A stretch of DNA of 64,000 nt from Xenorhabdus beddingii (GTDB lineage: Bacteria; Pseudomonadota; Gammaproteobacteria; Enterobacterales; Enterobacteriaceae). This document shows, piece by piece, positions 38,020 through 47,696 of the stretch. The stretch lies in contig NZ_MUBK01000017.1 in the NCBI RefSeq assembly GCF_002127545.1, forward strand, positions 1-64,000. Reading direction: 5' to 3'. Position 1 is the stretch's first letter. Every line of letters starts with the position of its first letter. The notes under the pieces were generated by a model. The model had not been told where the DNA came from. It was given only the letters and a program-made list of their open reading frames with translations, and made no database searches. Both the position numbers and the translations under genes were made by a program.

Positions 38020-39522
38020 TTATGCTCCTTTTAATGAGGGAAGTTTTGAAACCAGGCGCAGAGAAACGGTCAAACCTTCCAGTTGGTAATGAGGGCGCAG
38101 GAAAAATTTAGCCTGATAATAGCCCGGATTGCTCTCTATTTCCTCTACCTGAACTTCGGCTGCCGCCAGCGGTTTTCTCGCTTTGGTTCCTTGTGATGAA
38201 TTAACCGGATCGCCATCAACATAATTGGTGATCCAGGCATTAAGCCAACGCTCCATATCAGAGCGCTCTTGAAACGTCCCTATTTTGTCGCGCACGATAC
38301 ATTTCAGGTAATGCGCAAAACGGCAGCAGGCAAACAAGTAGGGAAGACGCGCGGCAAGGTTAGCATTAGCCGTGGCATCAGGATCATAGTATTCCGCTGG
38401 TTTTTGCAGTGACTGGGCACCAATAAAGGCCGCCATGTCGGTATTTTTGCGGTGCAATAACGGGATGAAACCATTCTTTGCCAACTCAGCTTCACGGCGG
38501 TCGCTAATGGCAATCTCGGTGGGGCATTTCATATCCACACCTCCATCATCAGATGGAAACGTGTAGCAAGGCAGATTTTCCACAATACCGCCGGATTCTA
38601 CACCGCGAATCGCCGTACACCAGCCATACAGCTTAAAGGAGCGATTGATATTGACGGCCATGGCATACGCAGAATTTGACCACGTGTAATTATCGTGAGT
38701 CGGGCCGTCAGTGCTCTCCTCAAAATTGAAATTATCAACCGGATTAGTGAGAGCGCCGTAAGGTAAGCGGGAGAGAAAACGAGGCAGTGCCAATCCGATA
38801 TAACGCACGTCTTCTGATTCGCGTAAACTGCGCCAGGAGGCATATTCCGTATTCTGGAAAATCTTGGTGAGATCCCTTGGATTGGCTAATTCCTGCCAGG
38901 ATTCCATTTGCATGACGCTTGGCGAGGCCCCTGAAATGAATGGGCAGTGTGCTGCCGCGCTGATTTGAGCCATTTGGCGCAACAGTTCAACATCCGGTGC
39001 CGTATGGTCGAAATAATAATCTCCCACCAGACAACCGAAAGGTTCACCACCAAACTGACCATATTCCGCTTCATAGATTTTTTTGAACAGCGGGCTTTGA
39101 TCCCAACTGATGCCCTTGAAACGTTTTAGTGTGTTGCTCAGTTCCTTTTTGGAAAGGCACATCACACGGATTTTCAACATTTCATCGGTTTCCGTGTTAT
39201 TGATCAGATGATGCAAACCCCGCCAGGCCCCTTCCAGTGTCTGAAATTCCTCATGGTGCAAAATATGGTTCATCTGTTGTGATATTTTGGCATCAATTTC
39301 AGCAATCAATGACTGAATAGTCCGGTAGGTATCGCCAGAGACCGTCACCGTATTTTCCAGTGCCTGCTGGGCCAGCGTTTTCACCGCATCTTCAACGGCA
39401 CTGCGTGTATGATCACTTTGCGGGCGAAATTCTTTACTCAGCAAAGTGCTCAGTTCATCAGGGGTATACTCTTTTGATGCCGGCTCTTGTTGAATGAGAG
39501 CGTCTTGTTCATTTATGCTCAT
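38020..39522 (-). CDS. tssC: T6SS sheath large subunit TssC
   Basis: A 500-residue TssC (VipB) protein: the DAKISQQMNHILHHEEFQTLEGAWRGLHHLI helices, the FGCLVGDYYFDH motif, HCPFISGASPSVM, RLPYG and the C-terminal LEGLTVSLRLVSKLP. With TssB it builds the contractile sheath. The ATG at 39522 lies six bases after AAGGAG and four bases after the tssB stop; a TTG just before it is less likely. Confidence 0.97.
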   Translation of the reverse strand: MSINEQDALIQQEPASKEYTPDELSTLLSKEFRPQSDHTRSAVEDAVKTLAQQALENTVTVSGDTYRTIQSLIAEIDAKISQQMNHILHHEEFQTLEGAWRGLHHLINNTETDEMLKIRVMCLSKKELSNTLKRFKGISWDQSPLFKKIYEAEYGQFGGEPFGCLVGDYYFDHTAPDVELLRQMAQISAAAHCPFISGASPSVMQMESWQELANPRDLTKIFQNTEYASWRSLRESEDVRYIGLALPRFLSRLPYGALTNPVDNFNFEESTDGPTHDNYTWSNSAYAMAVNINRSFKLYGWCTAIRGVESGGIVENLPCYTFPSDDGGVDMKCPTEIAISDRREAELAKNGFIPLLHRKNTDMAAFIGAQSLQKPAEYYDPDATANANLAARLPYLFACCRFAHYLKCIVRDKIGTFQERSDMERWLNAWITNYVDGDPVNSSQGTKARKPLAAAEVQVEEIESNPGYYQAKFFLRPHYQLEGLTVSLRLVSKLPSLKGA

Positions 39523-39525
39523 CAA

Positions 39526-40074
39526 TTACTCCTTATCATCTTCAGTGCTATCATCTTCAGTGCTCTCTTTTGAAGCGCTACCTTCGGGATTTGGAGTTTC
39601 CGCCAGTGATTTCAGTAGGGCGGGGTTTTGCAATATCTCGGAAATCAGTTGTTCCGCACCGCTTTTACCATCCATATAAGACAGCAGGTTTGCCAGTTGG
39701 GTACGGGCTTCCAGTAAATTAGCCAACGGCTCTATTCTTTCCGCTATGGCATCGGGTTGAAAATCGGCCATATTTTCGAACGATAACTCAACATTCAGTT
39801 TGCCATCCCCAGTCAGGGTATTATCAACCTGAAAAGCCACACGCGGCTTAATTGAGTTCATGCGTTCATCAAAGTTATCAATGTCAATTTCCAGAAATTT
39901 GCGATCGTTGACATCAGGCAAGGGTTCTAGAGGTTTTCCGGCCAAATCCGCGATGACTCCCATAACAAATGGCAATTGAACCACTTTTTCTGAGCCGTAA
40001 AGCTCTACATCGTATTCAATCTGTACTCTGGGAGCACGATTCCGGCCTATAAACTTTTGTCCGCTGGACTTCAT
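39526..40074 (-). CDS. tssB: T6SS sheath small subunit TssB
   Basis: A 182-residue TssB (VipA) protein with the family opening FIGRNRAPRVQIEYDVELYG, LPFVMGVIADLAGKP and LLEARTQLANLLSYMDGKSGAE. The start at 40074 is chosen because it gives the family N-terminus and follows GGAG; the frame is open to 40122. The acidic tail STEDDSTEDD comes from a DNA repeat. The tail is not part of the conserved sheath core. Confidence 0.96.
   Translation of the reverse strand: MKSSGQKFIGRNRAPRVQIEYDVELYGSEKVVQLPFVMGVIADLAGKPLEPLPDVNDRKFLEIDIDNFDERMNSIKPRVAFQVDNTLTGDGKLNVELSFENMADFQPDAIAERIEPLANLLEARTQLANLLSYMDGKSGAEQLISEILQNPALLKSLAETPNPEGSASKESTEDDSTEDDKE
39537..39566 (-). repeat. 15-bp tandem repeat at the tssB 3' end
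   Basis: TCATCTTCAGTGCTA at 39537-39551 and TCATCTTCAGTGCTC at 39552-39566 differ at one base. They encode STEDD twice in the acidic C-terminal tail, 11 bases from the stop. Confidence 0.92.
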
Positions 40075-40189
40075 GACACATTCTCCATCAAATAGGTAAA
40101 TTAATATCTCTTCATCTTTCAACTAGCCGTTTTGTCACGGATATAAAGAGATGTGAGCAAATAAGTCAGTGAATTAAAACCAAGAGTGA

Positions 40190-41332
40190 TTAATCCACAC
40201 CAGAGTTGTTTGGGTCAGAGTTGCTTGGATTAAAATTGTTTGGATCAGAACCGTCCTGGCGACCAAAAATAACTTCGAGTTGATTTAAACTTTCTGGGGA
40301 AAGATCATGGATAATATTAATAAAATCACGGTCAATAAGCCGTTGAATGCGATCAATCATCATCGGCGCCGGATGGCTTGGTTCATGCTTGCGAAAATAC
40401 ATTTTGGCTTTTTCTAATAAAATGCGTGCTTCATCACGGTTATTGACCTCAGCGTCGAGCCAATGGAACGATGCCCCATTTCCCGCGTTGACGATGGGAG
40501 TTGTTGTTATTGATGATGATGAAGTTGTTTGTCCCACAGAGGAGTCCTGTTTGATAAGTGTTGCTGACCCCGGCAATTCTGCATGGGTAGAATTTTCTGG
40601 AATGCCCGGTTCCCGGGGATCGGATGCGGGGCAAAACCCAATAACTACATTTAACTGTTTCATGAACTGGGGCAATTCGGGGACGTGATTGTCAGATAAA
40701 TGATGGCGAATAATATCCATCAGGGCGATAAGCTGTTCACGCAGGGTAATGATGGCCTTAATTTCAGGGGCATTGGCCTGTTGTTTTAATTCTTCTATTA
40801 ATCGGGTGCGCCCACCCGTATAACCTTTGATTTCGCTGACTGAGCCATTAAGCAGTGAATAGACTTCCTGTAATGAGAGTTCACTCGACACACTTTTTAA
40901 TATAATGGTACGTTGGGCTTTGATGGTACAAGGAGAGCCATCTTCAATGGTTGCCAGCATGTTCAGGCGCGGTAAAAGATCATATTCACCATTAAATTCC
41001 AATCTTGGCCACACGTCTTCCCAATAGTGCTTCAGACTCTGCCGAAGTAAATTCAGGCCATCAGCATAACCACACAATCCCCGAAGATTTAACCATGATT
41101 GAACCAGCGCGATGATGATACGGAGATCTTTGGTGCGGGAGAGGAGATGAATGGCCTGTTTTTCGACTTCTAACCAGTTGGGCGGCTCGGCCGGAATAAA
41201 CACATCACCAAACTGTTGTTCTGGTTTTTCAATTAAGATTTGCTCTAATGCCAGAAATTCATCATCGTATTCGAGATTTTCCCCACAGGGAGACTCCGCA
41301 CTGATTGGGGCAAGTAAGGTCGTAATATTCAT
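40190..41332 (-). CDS. tssA: T6SS assembly protein TssA
   Basis: A 380-residue TssA of the ImpA_N type: the N-terminal LLAPISAESPCGENLEYDDEFLALE, then PEQQFGDVFIPAEPPNWLEVEKQA and the KDLRIIIALVQSWLNLRGL helix. A Ser/Thr-rich linker follows, and then a C-terminal segment DEARILLEKAKMYFRKHEPSHPAPMMIDRIQRLI. TssA guides sheath priming and polymerisation. The tail DPNNFNPSNSDPNNSGVD is repetitive and encoded by 15-bp repeats. It follows tssM by 49 bases. Confidence 0.94.
   Translation of the reverse strand: MNITTLLAPISAESPCGENLEYDDEFLALEQILIEKPEQQFGDVFIPAEPPNWLEVEKQAIHLLSRTKDLRIIIALVQSWLNLRGLCGYADGLNLLRQSLKHYWEDVWPRLEFNGEYDLLPRLNMLATIEDGSPCTIKAQRTIILKSVSSELSLQEVYSLLNGSVSEIKGYTGGRTRLIEELKQQANAPEIKAIITLREQLIALMDIIRHHLSDNHVPELPQFMKQLNVVIGFCPASDPREPGIPENSTHAELPGSATLIKQDSSVGQTTSSSSITTTPIVNAGNGASFHWLDAEVNNRDEARILLEKAKMYFRKHEPSHPAPMMIDRIQRLIDRDFINIIHDLSPESLNQLEVIFGRQDGSDPNNFNPSNSDPNNSGVD
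40205..40249 (-). repeat. 15-bp degenerate tandem repeats at the tssA 3' end
   Basis: Three units, at 40205-40219, 40220-40234 and 40235-40249, follow the pattern (G/A)TTG(T/C)TTGG(G/A)T(C/T)A(G/A)A. They encode the C-terminal DPNN / NPSN / DPNN stretch. Confidence 0.88.
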
Positions 41333-41381
41333 GGTATCTTCAGCGTCTGTTCAGTTTGAAGTAAGGTGATTGATCGATTGA

Positions 41382-44300
41382 TCATGCTGTTTTAAAAACC
41401 GTGGGATTGGGACAAACGAAAGCAGGGAGTTTAAACGGATTCAAAACACTGTTCGGGGTAAACTCCAGCAAAACAGTATGACCATTGATGTTAAACATGG
41501 CCCGTAAGCCCGTATTATCCGTCGCTGAATTCCCTGAGACGCGCTGTGCGTGATCCAGCAGTCGATTCAGCGCCCAGAAGCCAGAAGTCGATAAGTTCGA
41601 CGTTGTGCCATCGCTTAAATTCAATTGGATACGAACCTGATTGGTTCTGGTCGGGCCGGGCCAGCTAATGAGCTGTGAAAGTTGAGGGCCGTGACTATAT
41701 TGCAATTTCTGCCCATCGACATCCAATATCATGCTCAATATATCGTGATCCATGCTGATGGGGCGAACCATGACACGGAATAACGGCGAGGGTGTTCCAC
41801 CCGTAAATAAAGTATCGCGGATAACCTGAGCCTGTTGGAAAGGTTGCAACAACGCCTCACCGCCTGGCAGGGGCTTCCCATTCACACCCGGCATAAACCG
41901 CCATTTTGGTTGGCTGGTATCTATCTTACCCACCAAATTTTTCTGGAAAAAACTCGCCATTAAACCCGTTTCAGGCGCGAACATCCGAGCCATATCATCA
42001 GGTTTGATATCCTGACGTGCTTTAGGCATTAACGGATAGCGATTATTGATGGCTTTATTACAAAAATCGCTGATTTCTGCTTTAAGCTGTTTACCGACTC
42101 TCTTCATATCACTGAGCTGGGTATCATGGCTGGCTCCAACCGCCAGTGAGGAGATCATGCTCTTGAACGGGATCGGCAGGAGTTCAGCGGCGGTTTGTAG
42201 CTGCGTGATAATATTATCGGGAGGGAATGGCATCCCGGTATTAATGGCATTTTGCACCGAAGTTAAATGCTGATATAACTGACTGACATCCTTTAAGATC
42301 GTATCAAAAGGGATATTTTTGTCTTTTGGATTGGTGGGGGTTGCCAAGTCGATAATTTGTGCAAAATGGTGTTCTATCTGTTGTTCTGGCTGCTGCTCTG
42401 GCGTAGGTTGGCTATTATTTGACAGTATTTGTTCGGCCGCTAATTGGGTTAATTTACCCGATTTATTTTTTACTGCGTTATTGAGTTTTTGCAGATCATG
42501 GCTGCTTTTATTATTCAATGTGACATTTTTGCTGATATTAATGAGCAGGCGACGCATTGGTGAGTCAAAAGAAGACAGCAAACGGGCGGTATTAATTCGT
42601 TGCTCTAAGTCAGAGATATTATTTAGACGAATATTAGTCAGAAATTTGTCCCAATGATAGATATAGTCGTTGATATAAAACTGCTTAACGGATGATTTGA
42701 TTTCTTTATCTGTCCGCTTTCTCGCATAAGTGCCAAGTACCCAGCTATCTTGTGAGTATAAAGTCGCAAGAAACGTATTGAGATCCTGGTCAATCCCTTT
42801 CTGATAACCCGCAGGAGTAAACATTCCTGGTATATCGTTATTGGCCAATGTGTTATTGATCGATGTGTTATTGATCGATGCGTTATTGGCCGATGTATTG
42901 CTGGCGTATGAGAAAACTAATTCAGCCTGAGGGCCTGCAAGCATATTCAAATTGACAGGAATCAAACCGGGATCCTCCAGCAACTTATGTTTCAAATAGT
43001 TGTAGGCGCGTTGTGCGGGTGGCGTGCGGCTGATTAGTGCTTGTTTTTGCTCGACCAGACGCTCATCACGGATAAACGGTGACGTGACAGCTTGGTGATC
43101 CAGTAATTGGCCGATATGCCCATTCATTTGTTGAAACTGCTGTTGAGTTGCATCGGCTTTTAAATCAGTTTTCAAATATTGCATGACCCAGTGATGTAGA
43201 AACTGACCATCATAATGCTCAGGCTGATATAACATCTGATAGGCCTTTAGCGTAGAGTAAGTTTTCTCTATATCGTCGTCGTTATCATCATGCATTTGGT
43301 TAGTGATGAGTATGGCTATTTGTGGCAGTAGCAATTTTTGTAGCGTTTTTCTATAGAGAGACTGGCTTGCATGACTGATTTGTTCACCAGAATACAGCCC
43401 CATGCGATAAGACAGTGGGGGATCTTTTAAAGAAAAATCCGGGCTTTGATCTAAATGGGCCAGACTGTTTAAAATGGGAAGCAGGGCATAAACTGAACTG
43501 TTTTCCTTCAAATCCGAGCCTTGTTGCACAATCGCGGGAATTTTTGCCTGTACTTCCATCAGGTAATTATCATTGTTGTGGTAACTGGTCAGAAACGAAT
43601 TGGTCACAAACACCAATATGGCCGCCAGAACAATATATCCGAATCCATTCCACAGGCGTTTGCGGTATACCCACCAACGGTTATAGCCAGCGATGCCCGC
43701 TTCCTGAAAAATGTTTTCCAGCAAATTCCGGATAAAATAAGTTTGGCGGGCGGGCTTCGGATGCCCAATATCGTTATTATTGCCCCATGACATCGAGTCA
43801 CTGTCGTTATCGGTGGCTAATTGAAAGTCATGGTTAAATTTCCCCATCACATGGTCCAATGGGACTCCTTCCTGTGTTCCACTGGTGAAATACAGCCCTC
43901 GTGGGTAACAGGGGATTTCAAATCCCGATTTGGCGAATATTATGTCAAAATAATGGGCAATCAGTGGGCGTAAGGCCGCAAATTCTTGTGGAAACAGATA
44001 GCTTTCAGCACATTGCCGGGCAGTGTGTCCGTTTAAGAGAATATCAGGGAGTTCAGCCTCCAACCGTAATTGTAATTGGCTATATTGTTGTTCAAATATT
44101 TTATTCAGATCCCAATCAATATTTTTATCCCACGGAAAATTAAATCCCCAAATTTGCTCACGCAAAGTCTTGTCAAAATGGGCGAAATAAGCGCTGAATC
44201 CTTTGAGTAAATCGGTTTTAGTGATGATGATGTAGATTGGGAATTGTATTTTGAGCTGTTCATGCAATTCCGATAAACGTCTGCGCAGCATATAGGCTTG

Positions 44301-45098
44301 TTGATCCCGCGCTTCAGTGGATGGATTAAGTAAATCTTCCACACTGATGGCAATCATGATCCCATTGAGTGGCTGGCGTGGACGGTATTTCTTCAACAGC
44401 CGGATAAAAACTTTCCATTCCTTGGCATCTTGCGTGTGTCGATTATCCTGAATGATGTAGCGTCCTGTGATATCGAGCAGAATGGCATTATTGGCAAACC
44501 ACCAGTTACAGTTGTCTCCATTTGGCCTATTTCCATTTTTTATATTTTCATTTTCCAGGTCTGCATTTTTCATATTATACAAAGCAGATTTTCTGAAATA
44601 GCCCGCCAATGGAAAATGGAGACCAGAATTTGCCAGTGCGGTTGTTTTACCTGACTGTGGGGCACCAATAACGAGATACCAAGGTAACTGATAGAGATAT
44701 TGACGACTGAAAAAGTTTATCCAATGAGGTTTATGTTGATTCAGTAAGCCGGAAAAATAGGATTTTTTCAATAAACGAGCCGCATCAGAAAAACGCTCTT
44801 TCAATGTAAGATAGTGGACATCCTGTTTATTTTCTTCTTCATCCTTACCTATATTGAATTGGCTGGCCAGTTTTTTCTTGAACCATAATTGGTACAAGCG
44901 GGGGACTAACTGATTTAAAGACCAAATCAAAAACAGACAAAGGATGGTCATTACGCGGATCGAAATAAGTTTAAAGGGGACTGTATTACCGACAGAAATA
45001 ACAGGACCAATAAACCAAATAACCAAAGAGATAACGGTGACTCCGAGGAAACTCCATGTCAATCGGCTGGTGATGATAGAAAGGAGTGCATTCAGCAT
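41382..45098 (-). CDS. tssM: T6SS membrane-complex protein TssM (IcmF family)
   Basis: A 1238-residue inner-membrane protein. Two N-terminal hydrophobic segments (about 10-60) are followed by a cytoplasmic NTPase-like domain with Walker A GAPQSGKTTALANSG (about residue 140). A third membrane segment lies near residue 490 (FGYIVLAAILVFVTNSFL), then a large periplasmic part with IcmF-related and C2-like domains that contacts TssJ. Length is slightly above the usual 1100-1200. An Asn/Ser-rich insertion (NNASINNTSINNTLANN) in the periplasmic part is encoded by 15-bp repeats. Confidence 0.96.
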   Translation of the reverse strand: MLNALLSIITSRLTWSFLGVTVISLVIWFIGPVISVGNTVPFKLISIRVMTILCLFLIWSLNQLVPRLYQLWFKKKLASQFNIGKDEEENKQDVHYLTLKERFSDAARLLKKSYFSGLLNQHKPHWINFFSRQYLYQLPWYLVIGAPQSGKTTALANSGLHFPLAGYFRKSALYNMKNADLENENIKNGNRPNGDNCNWWFANNAILLDITGRYIIQDNRHTQDAKEWKVFIRLLKKYRPRQPLNGIMIAISVEDLLNPSTEARDQQAYMLRRRLSELHEQLKIQFPIYIIITKTDLLKGFSAYFAHFDKTLREQIWGFNFPWDKNIDWDLNKIFEQQYSQLQLRLEAELPDILLNGHTARQCAESYLFPQEFAALRPLIAHYFDIIFAKSGFEIPCYPRGLYFTSGTQEGVPLDHVMGKFNHDFQLATDNDSDSMSWGNNNDIGHPKPARQTYFIRNLLENIFQEAGIAGYNRWWVYRKRLWNGFGYIVLAAILVFVTNSFLTSYHNNDNYLMEVQAKIPAIVQQGSDLKENSSVYALLPILNSLAHLDQSPDFSLKDPPLSYRMGLYSGEQISHASQSLYRKTLQKLLLPQIAILITNQMHDDNDDDIEKTYSTLKAYQMLYQPEHYDGQFLHHWVMQYLKTDLKADATQQQFQQMNGHIGQLLDHQAVTSPFIRDERLVEQKQALISRTPPAQRAYNYLKHKLLEDPGLIPVNLNMLAGPQAELVFSYASNTSANNASINNTSINNTLANNDIPGMFTPAGYQKGIDQDLNTFLATLYSQDSWVLGTYARKRTDKEIKSSVKQFYINDYIYHWDKFLTNIRLNNISDLEQRINTARLLSSFDSPMRRLLINISKNVTLNNKSSHDLQKLNNAVKNKSGKLTQLAAEQILSNNSQPTPEQQPEQQIEHHFAQIIDLATPTNPKDKNIPFDTILKDVSQLYQHLTSVQNAINTGMPFPPDNIITQLQTAAELLPIPFKSMISSLAVGASHDTQLSDMKRVGKQLKAEISDFCNKAINNRYPLMPKARQDIKPDDMARMFAPETGLMASFFQKNLVGKIDTSQPKWRFMPGVNGKPLPGGEALLQPFQQAQVIRDTLFTGGTPSPLFRVMVRPISMDHDILSMILDVDGQKLQYSHGPQLSQLISWPGPTRTNQVRIQLNLSDGTTSNLSTSGFWALNRLLDHAQRVSGNSATDNTGLRAMFNINGHTVLLEFTPNSVLNPFKLPAFVCPNPTVFKTA
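42836..42910 (-). repeat. 15-bp tandem repeats in tssM (SINNT)
   Basis: Units at 42836, 42851, 42866 and 42881 plus a degenerate fifth at 42896. The two central units are identical (TGTTATTGATCGATG). They encode the Asn/Ser/Thr-rich insertion in the periplasmic part. Confidence 0.94.
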
Positions 45099-45123
45099 GT
45101 CTTATTTTCCTTACATTTTTCCT

Positions 45124-46338
45124 TTACATCGTTTGACCTGCAGAAGGAATTAACAGCGTAATTTGGACTCGCCGGTTTTTGGCTCGATTGTTGGGAGTAT
45201 TATTGGGAACTAAAGGGTCACGGGCGCCTTTTCCCTCAACGGTGATTCTTTCAGGATCATTGAGATAACGTTGAAGTTCTTTTTGTACCGATTCTGCTCT
45301 GGCCAGCGATAAAGCATAGTTAGATGAAAAAGAAGAATGGGAACCTATGGGAATATTATCGGTATATCCGACGATTAAAATCTTGCCTTTAAAATTATTC
45401 ATTGCTTCAGCGATATTCCTGATGATATCCAAATAACGATCTTTGATCTGAACAGAACTGCTGGTGAACAAACCATCCCCCTGTAAGGTGATCGTGCTGC
45501 TGTCAGGCAGGTCGGTGACTGTTAATAATCCTGCGGCCACTTCATCTTCCAACAACCTACTCAGGTTCAGAACCGGGGGCTTGGGCGGCACATTTTGTTG
45601 ACTAAGAGTCACATTTGGCAAATCAACTTGGTATATTTTCGCCAAAACCGGGTTGATGATGCCGTTTAATCGCCAACTCAGCCCGATATAGAGGAGGAAC
45701 ACTAAAAAACTGAGTAAGGCGATAGAGATCCATAGCGGTACGGAAAATCGCCAGGATTTACTTGGTACGGTGATGGCTTGTACTTTTGCTGACAGCTCTG
45801 CAGGGTAACTGCCCCGAATTGAACGGATTAACTGAAACAGGCGTTGTTTCACGGTTTCCAACTGGGTACGGCCATTATCGATAACCCGATAACGTCCCTC
45901 AAATCCCAGTTGGAGACAGAAGTTAATCAGTTCCAACAGAAATAGATGCTCTTTAGGGTGTTGTGATAATTTTGCCAGCAGTTGGAAGAATTTTTCTCCC
46001 CCCCAGGTTTCATTGTGAAACGTCACCAGCAACCCACTGGCAGACCAGACACCGCGAAGGCCCCAAGGTGTGAGTGCCGCCGCTTCATCCAATGCCGTGC
46101 ATAAACAGTAGCGTGCGCCGATGATCACTTCATAGGGCAATTTGGCCTGCTGGCATACCACTTCAAAATGCCGGATCTCGTTGATTAATTGCTGGCGTAA
46201 ATGCGCAGGATTAGGATGAACCATAGAATGCCGGATTTGGGGAATGGTATTCAGCAGTGGATTTGAAGCAGAAACCAAAGGGTTAAAATTGGCTTCACCG
46301 GCGAGCATGTTATGCTCAGTTTTCTGCTTTTCTTGCAT
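45124..46338 (-). CDS. tssL: T6SS membrane-complex protein TssL with OmpA-like domain
   Basis: A 404-residue protein with three parts. The DotU-type cytoplasmic domain covers about 1-210 (RQQLINEIRHFEVVCQQAKLPYEVIIGARYCLCTALDEA, FFQLLAKLSQHP). One membrane helix follows (VPLWISIALLSFLVFLLYIGL). A periplasmic OmpA/MotB-type peptidoglycan-binding domain makes up the C-terminal 120 residues (ILIVGYTDNIPIG, SLARAESVQKEL, RRVQITLL). This is the extended form of TssL, which anchors the complex to the cell wall without a separate TagL. GGAGCC precedes the ATG. Confidence 0.96.
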   Translation of the reverse strand: MQEKQKTEHNMLAGEANFNPLVSASNPLLNTIPQIRHSMVHPNPAHLRQQLINEIRHFEVVCQQAKLPYEVIIGARYCLCTALDEAAALTPWGLRGVWSASGLLVTFHNETWGGEKFFQLLAKLSQHPKEHLFLLELINFCLQLGFEGRYRVIDNGRTQLETVKQRLFQLIRSIRGSYPAELSAKVQAITVPSKSWRFSVPLWISIALLSFLVFLLYIGLSWRLNGIINPVLAKIYQVDLPNVTLSQQNVPPKPPVLNLSRLLEDEVAAGLLTVTDLPDSSTITLQGDGLFTSSSVQIKDRYLDIIRNIAEAMNNFKGKILIVGYTDNIPIGSHSSFSSNYALSLARAESVQKELQRYLNDPERITVEGKGARDPLVPNNTPNNRAKNRRVQITLLIPSAGQTM

Positions 46339-46349
46339 TATCGGCTCCG

Positions 46350-47696
46350 TTACCGTGATTTTTCCTGATTACGGACAGCCCACAACTCTATGTTCAGACC
46401 AGGGAAGTCGCCTGCCAGATGTAATGCAAAGCCACTGGATTTCTCCATTTGCTTCCACAAATCACCTTCTTTTTCCAATTCGAAATAGACATAACCGGAA
46501 TGCCAGGGGATCTGTCTGGGAACCGATGGCATGGCCCGCAGTGAAATACCGGGTAATTGCAATTGAACCAATTCACGTATGCGGTCAACCGGGGATATTT
46601 TCATCTGGGCCGGGAAATTGCTCATCAATACATCATTAGCCACGTCAGCATGGACGGCCAGAATAAAGCTGAACCTATGTATCATGTTGGAATCGGGTAA
46701 TGTCGCTATGTTCAAACCGTGGGAATATTCTGTTAATGGCAACTGGATCGCATGTTCTTCCAGAATGATGGATAATCCGCGCCGCAGTTGGATCATCAGT
46801 TGGCTGAAACATTGTGTCAAATTGTCATGGTCGTAGAGAGGCAAGCTCTCTTCAGGTAAACGGTTTTGGGAGAACGTCGCCAACTCGGTAGCAAATTGCA
46901 GCCATTCACTGAATAACCGCTCTGGATGCAGCAATGACAGATGTTGCATATGGTTGACTTGACCGCAATAGCGATTCAAAAGTGACAGCAAGAGAAAATC
47001 CATGATTTCAGAATCATTGTAGCGTCCCAACTGTAACAAACGTTGGCTGATTTGTTGGCGGCGTTGTTCCAGCAAGCCCTGTATGTCGTTGATAAAACCT
47101 GAGACTTGCGGATTGGCCCGACAGTTGAGCAGGGGGGGAATAAACAGTGCGTCAAGGTGGAGTTTATTGTCACTGGTTTTATTCACGATATGCATGACGC
47201 TTAATGCCGTCCATTCCGGGGTCAAATCCGATTCCAGCATCAGGCGCAAACGCATTTTGCCGAATTGTATGGCCGCATTACCGACTGACATGGCATTGGC
47301 GTCATTGACTTCCACTTCAATACTGACAAAGCGTGCCAGAGAATCTTTTTGTTCACTGAAAATCACTTCTTCTTTTCCCCGCCGGAAAGCAGGCAACGCC
47401 AATACCACATTGATATTTGTCTGATTTTCGGTAATTTTCAACGTTGTCGGGGCATGGGCTGCATCAAAACTAAAGGGAGTTCCGTCAGGGAAAATGCCCT
47501 TGGCTGAAGAAAGTCTGACTTTACCTTGATTGAGCAGCTCCTGATCCCATTCGAGTGCCGAAAACCCCCAATAGTAAGGTGTTTGTGCGATCCCCCAGTC
47601 CCGGATATAGGCTTCCAGATAGTTTTCCGACTGTTGAAAATGGTGGGGACGTAAAAACATCCCTTCTGTCCAGATAACTTTTTCTGATCTATTCAT
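46350..47696 (-). CDS. tssK: T6SS baseplate-membrane adaptor TssK
   Basis: A roughly 448-residue TssK (VasE/ImpJ) protein beginning VIWTEGMFLRPHHFQQSENYLEAYI, the family signature, with the C-terminal GYVYFELEKEGDLWKQMEKSSGFALHLAG. TssK trimers join the baseplate to TssL/TssM. Two ATGs are possible. The one at 47696 is placed after GAAG, while that at 47708 has a ribosome site too close to it. Either start overlaps the end of tssJ. Confidence 0.95.
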   Translation of the reverse strand: MNRSEKVIWTEGMFLRPHHFQQSENYLEAYIRDWGIAQTPYYWGFSALEWDQELLNQGKVRLSSAKGIFPDGTPFSFDAAHAPTTLKITENQTNINVVLALPAFRRGKEEVIFSEQKDSLARFVSIEVEVNDANAMSVGNAAIQFGKMRLRLMLESDLTPEWTALSVMHIVNKTSDNKLHLDALFIPPLLNCRANPQVSGFINDIQGLLEQRRQQISQRLLQLGRYNDSEIMDFLLLSLLNRYCGQVNHMQHLSLLHPERLFSEWLQFATELATFSQNRLPEESLPLYDHDNLTQCFSQLMIQLRRGLSIILEEHAIQLPLTEYSHGLNIATLPDSNMIHRFSFILAVHADVANDVLMSNFPAQMKISPVDRIRELVQLQLPGISLRAMPSVPRQIPWHSGYVYFELEKEGDLWKQMEKSSGFALHLAGDFPGLNIELWAVRNQEKSR

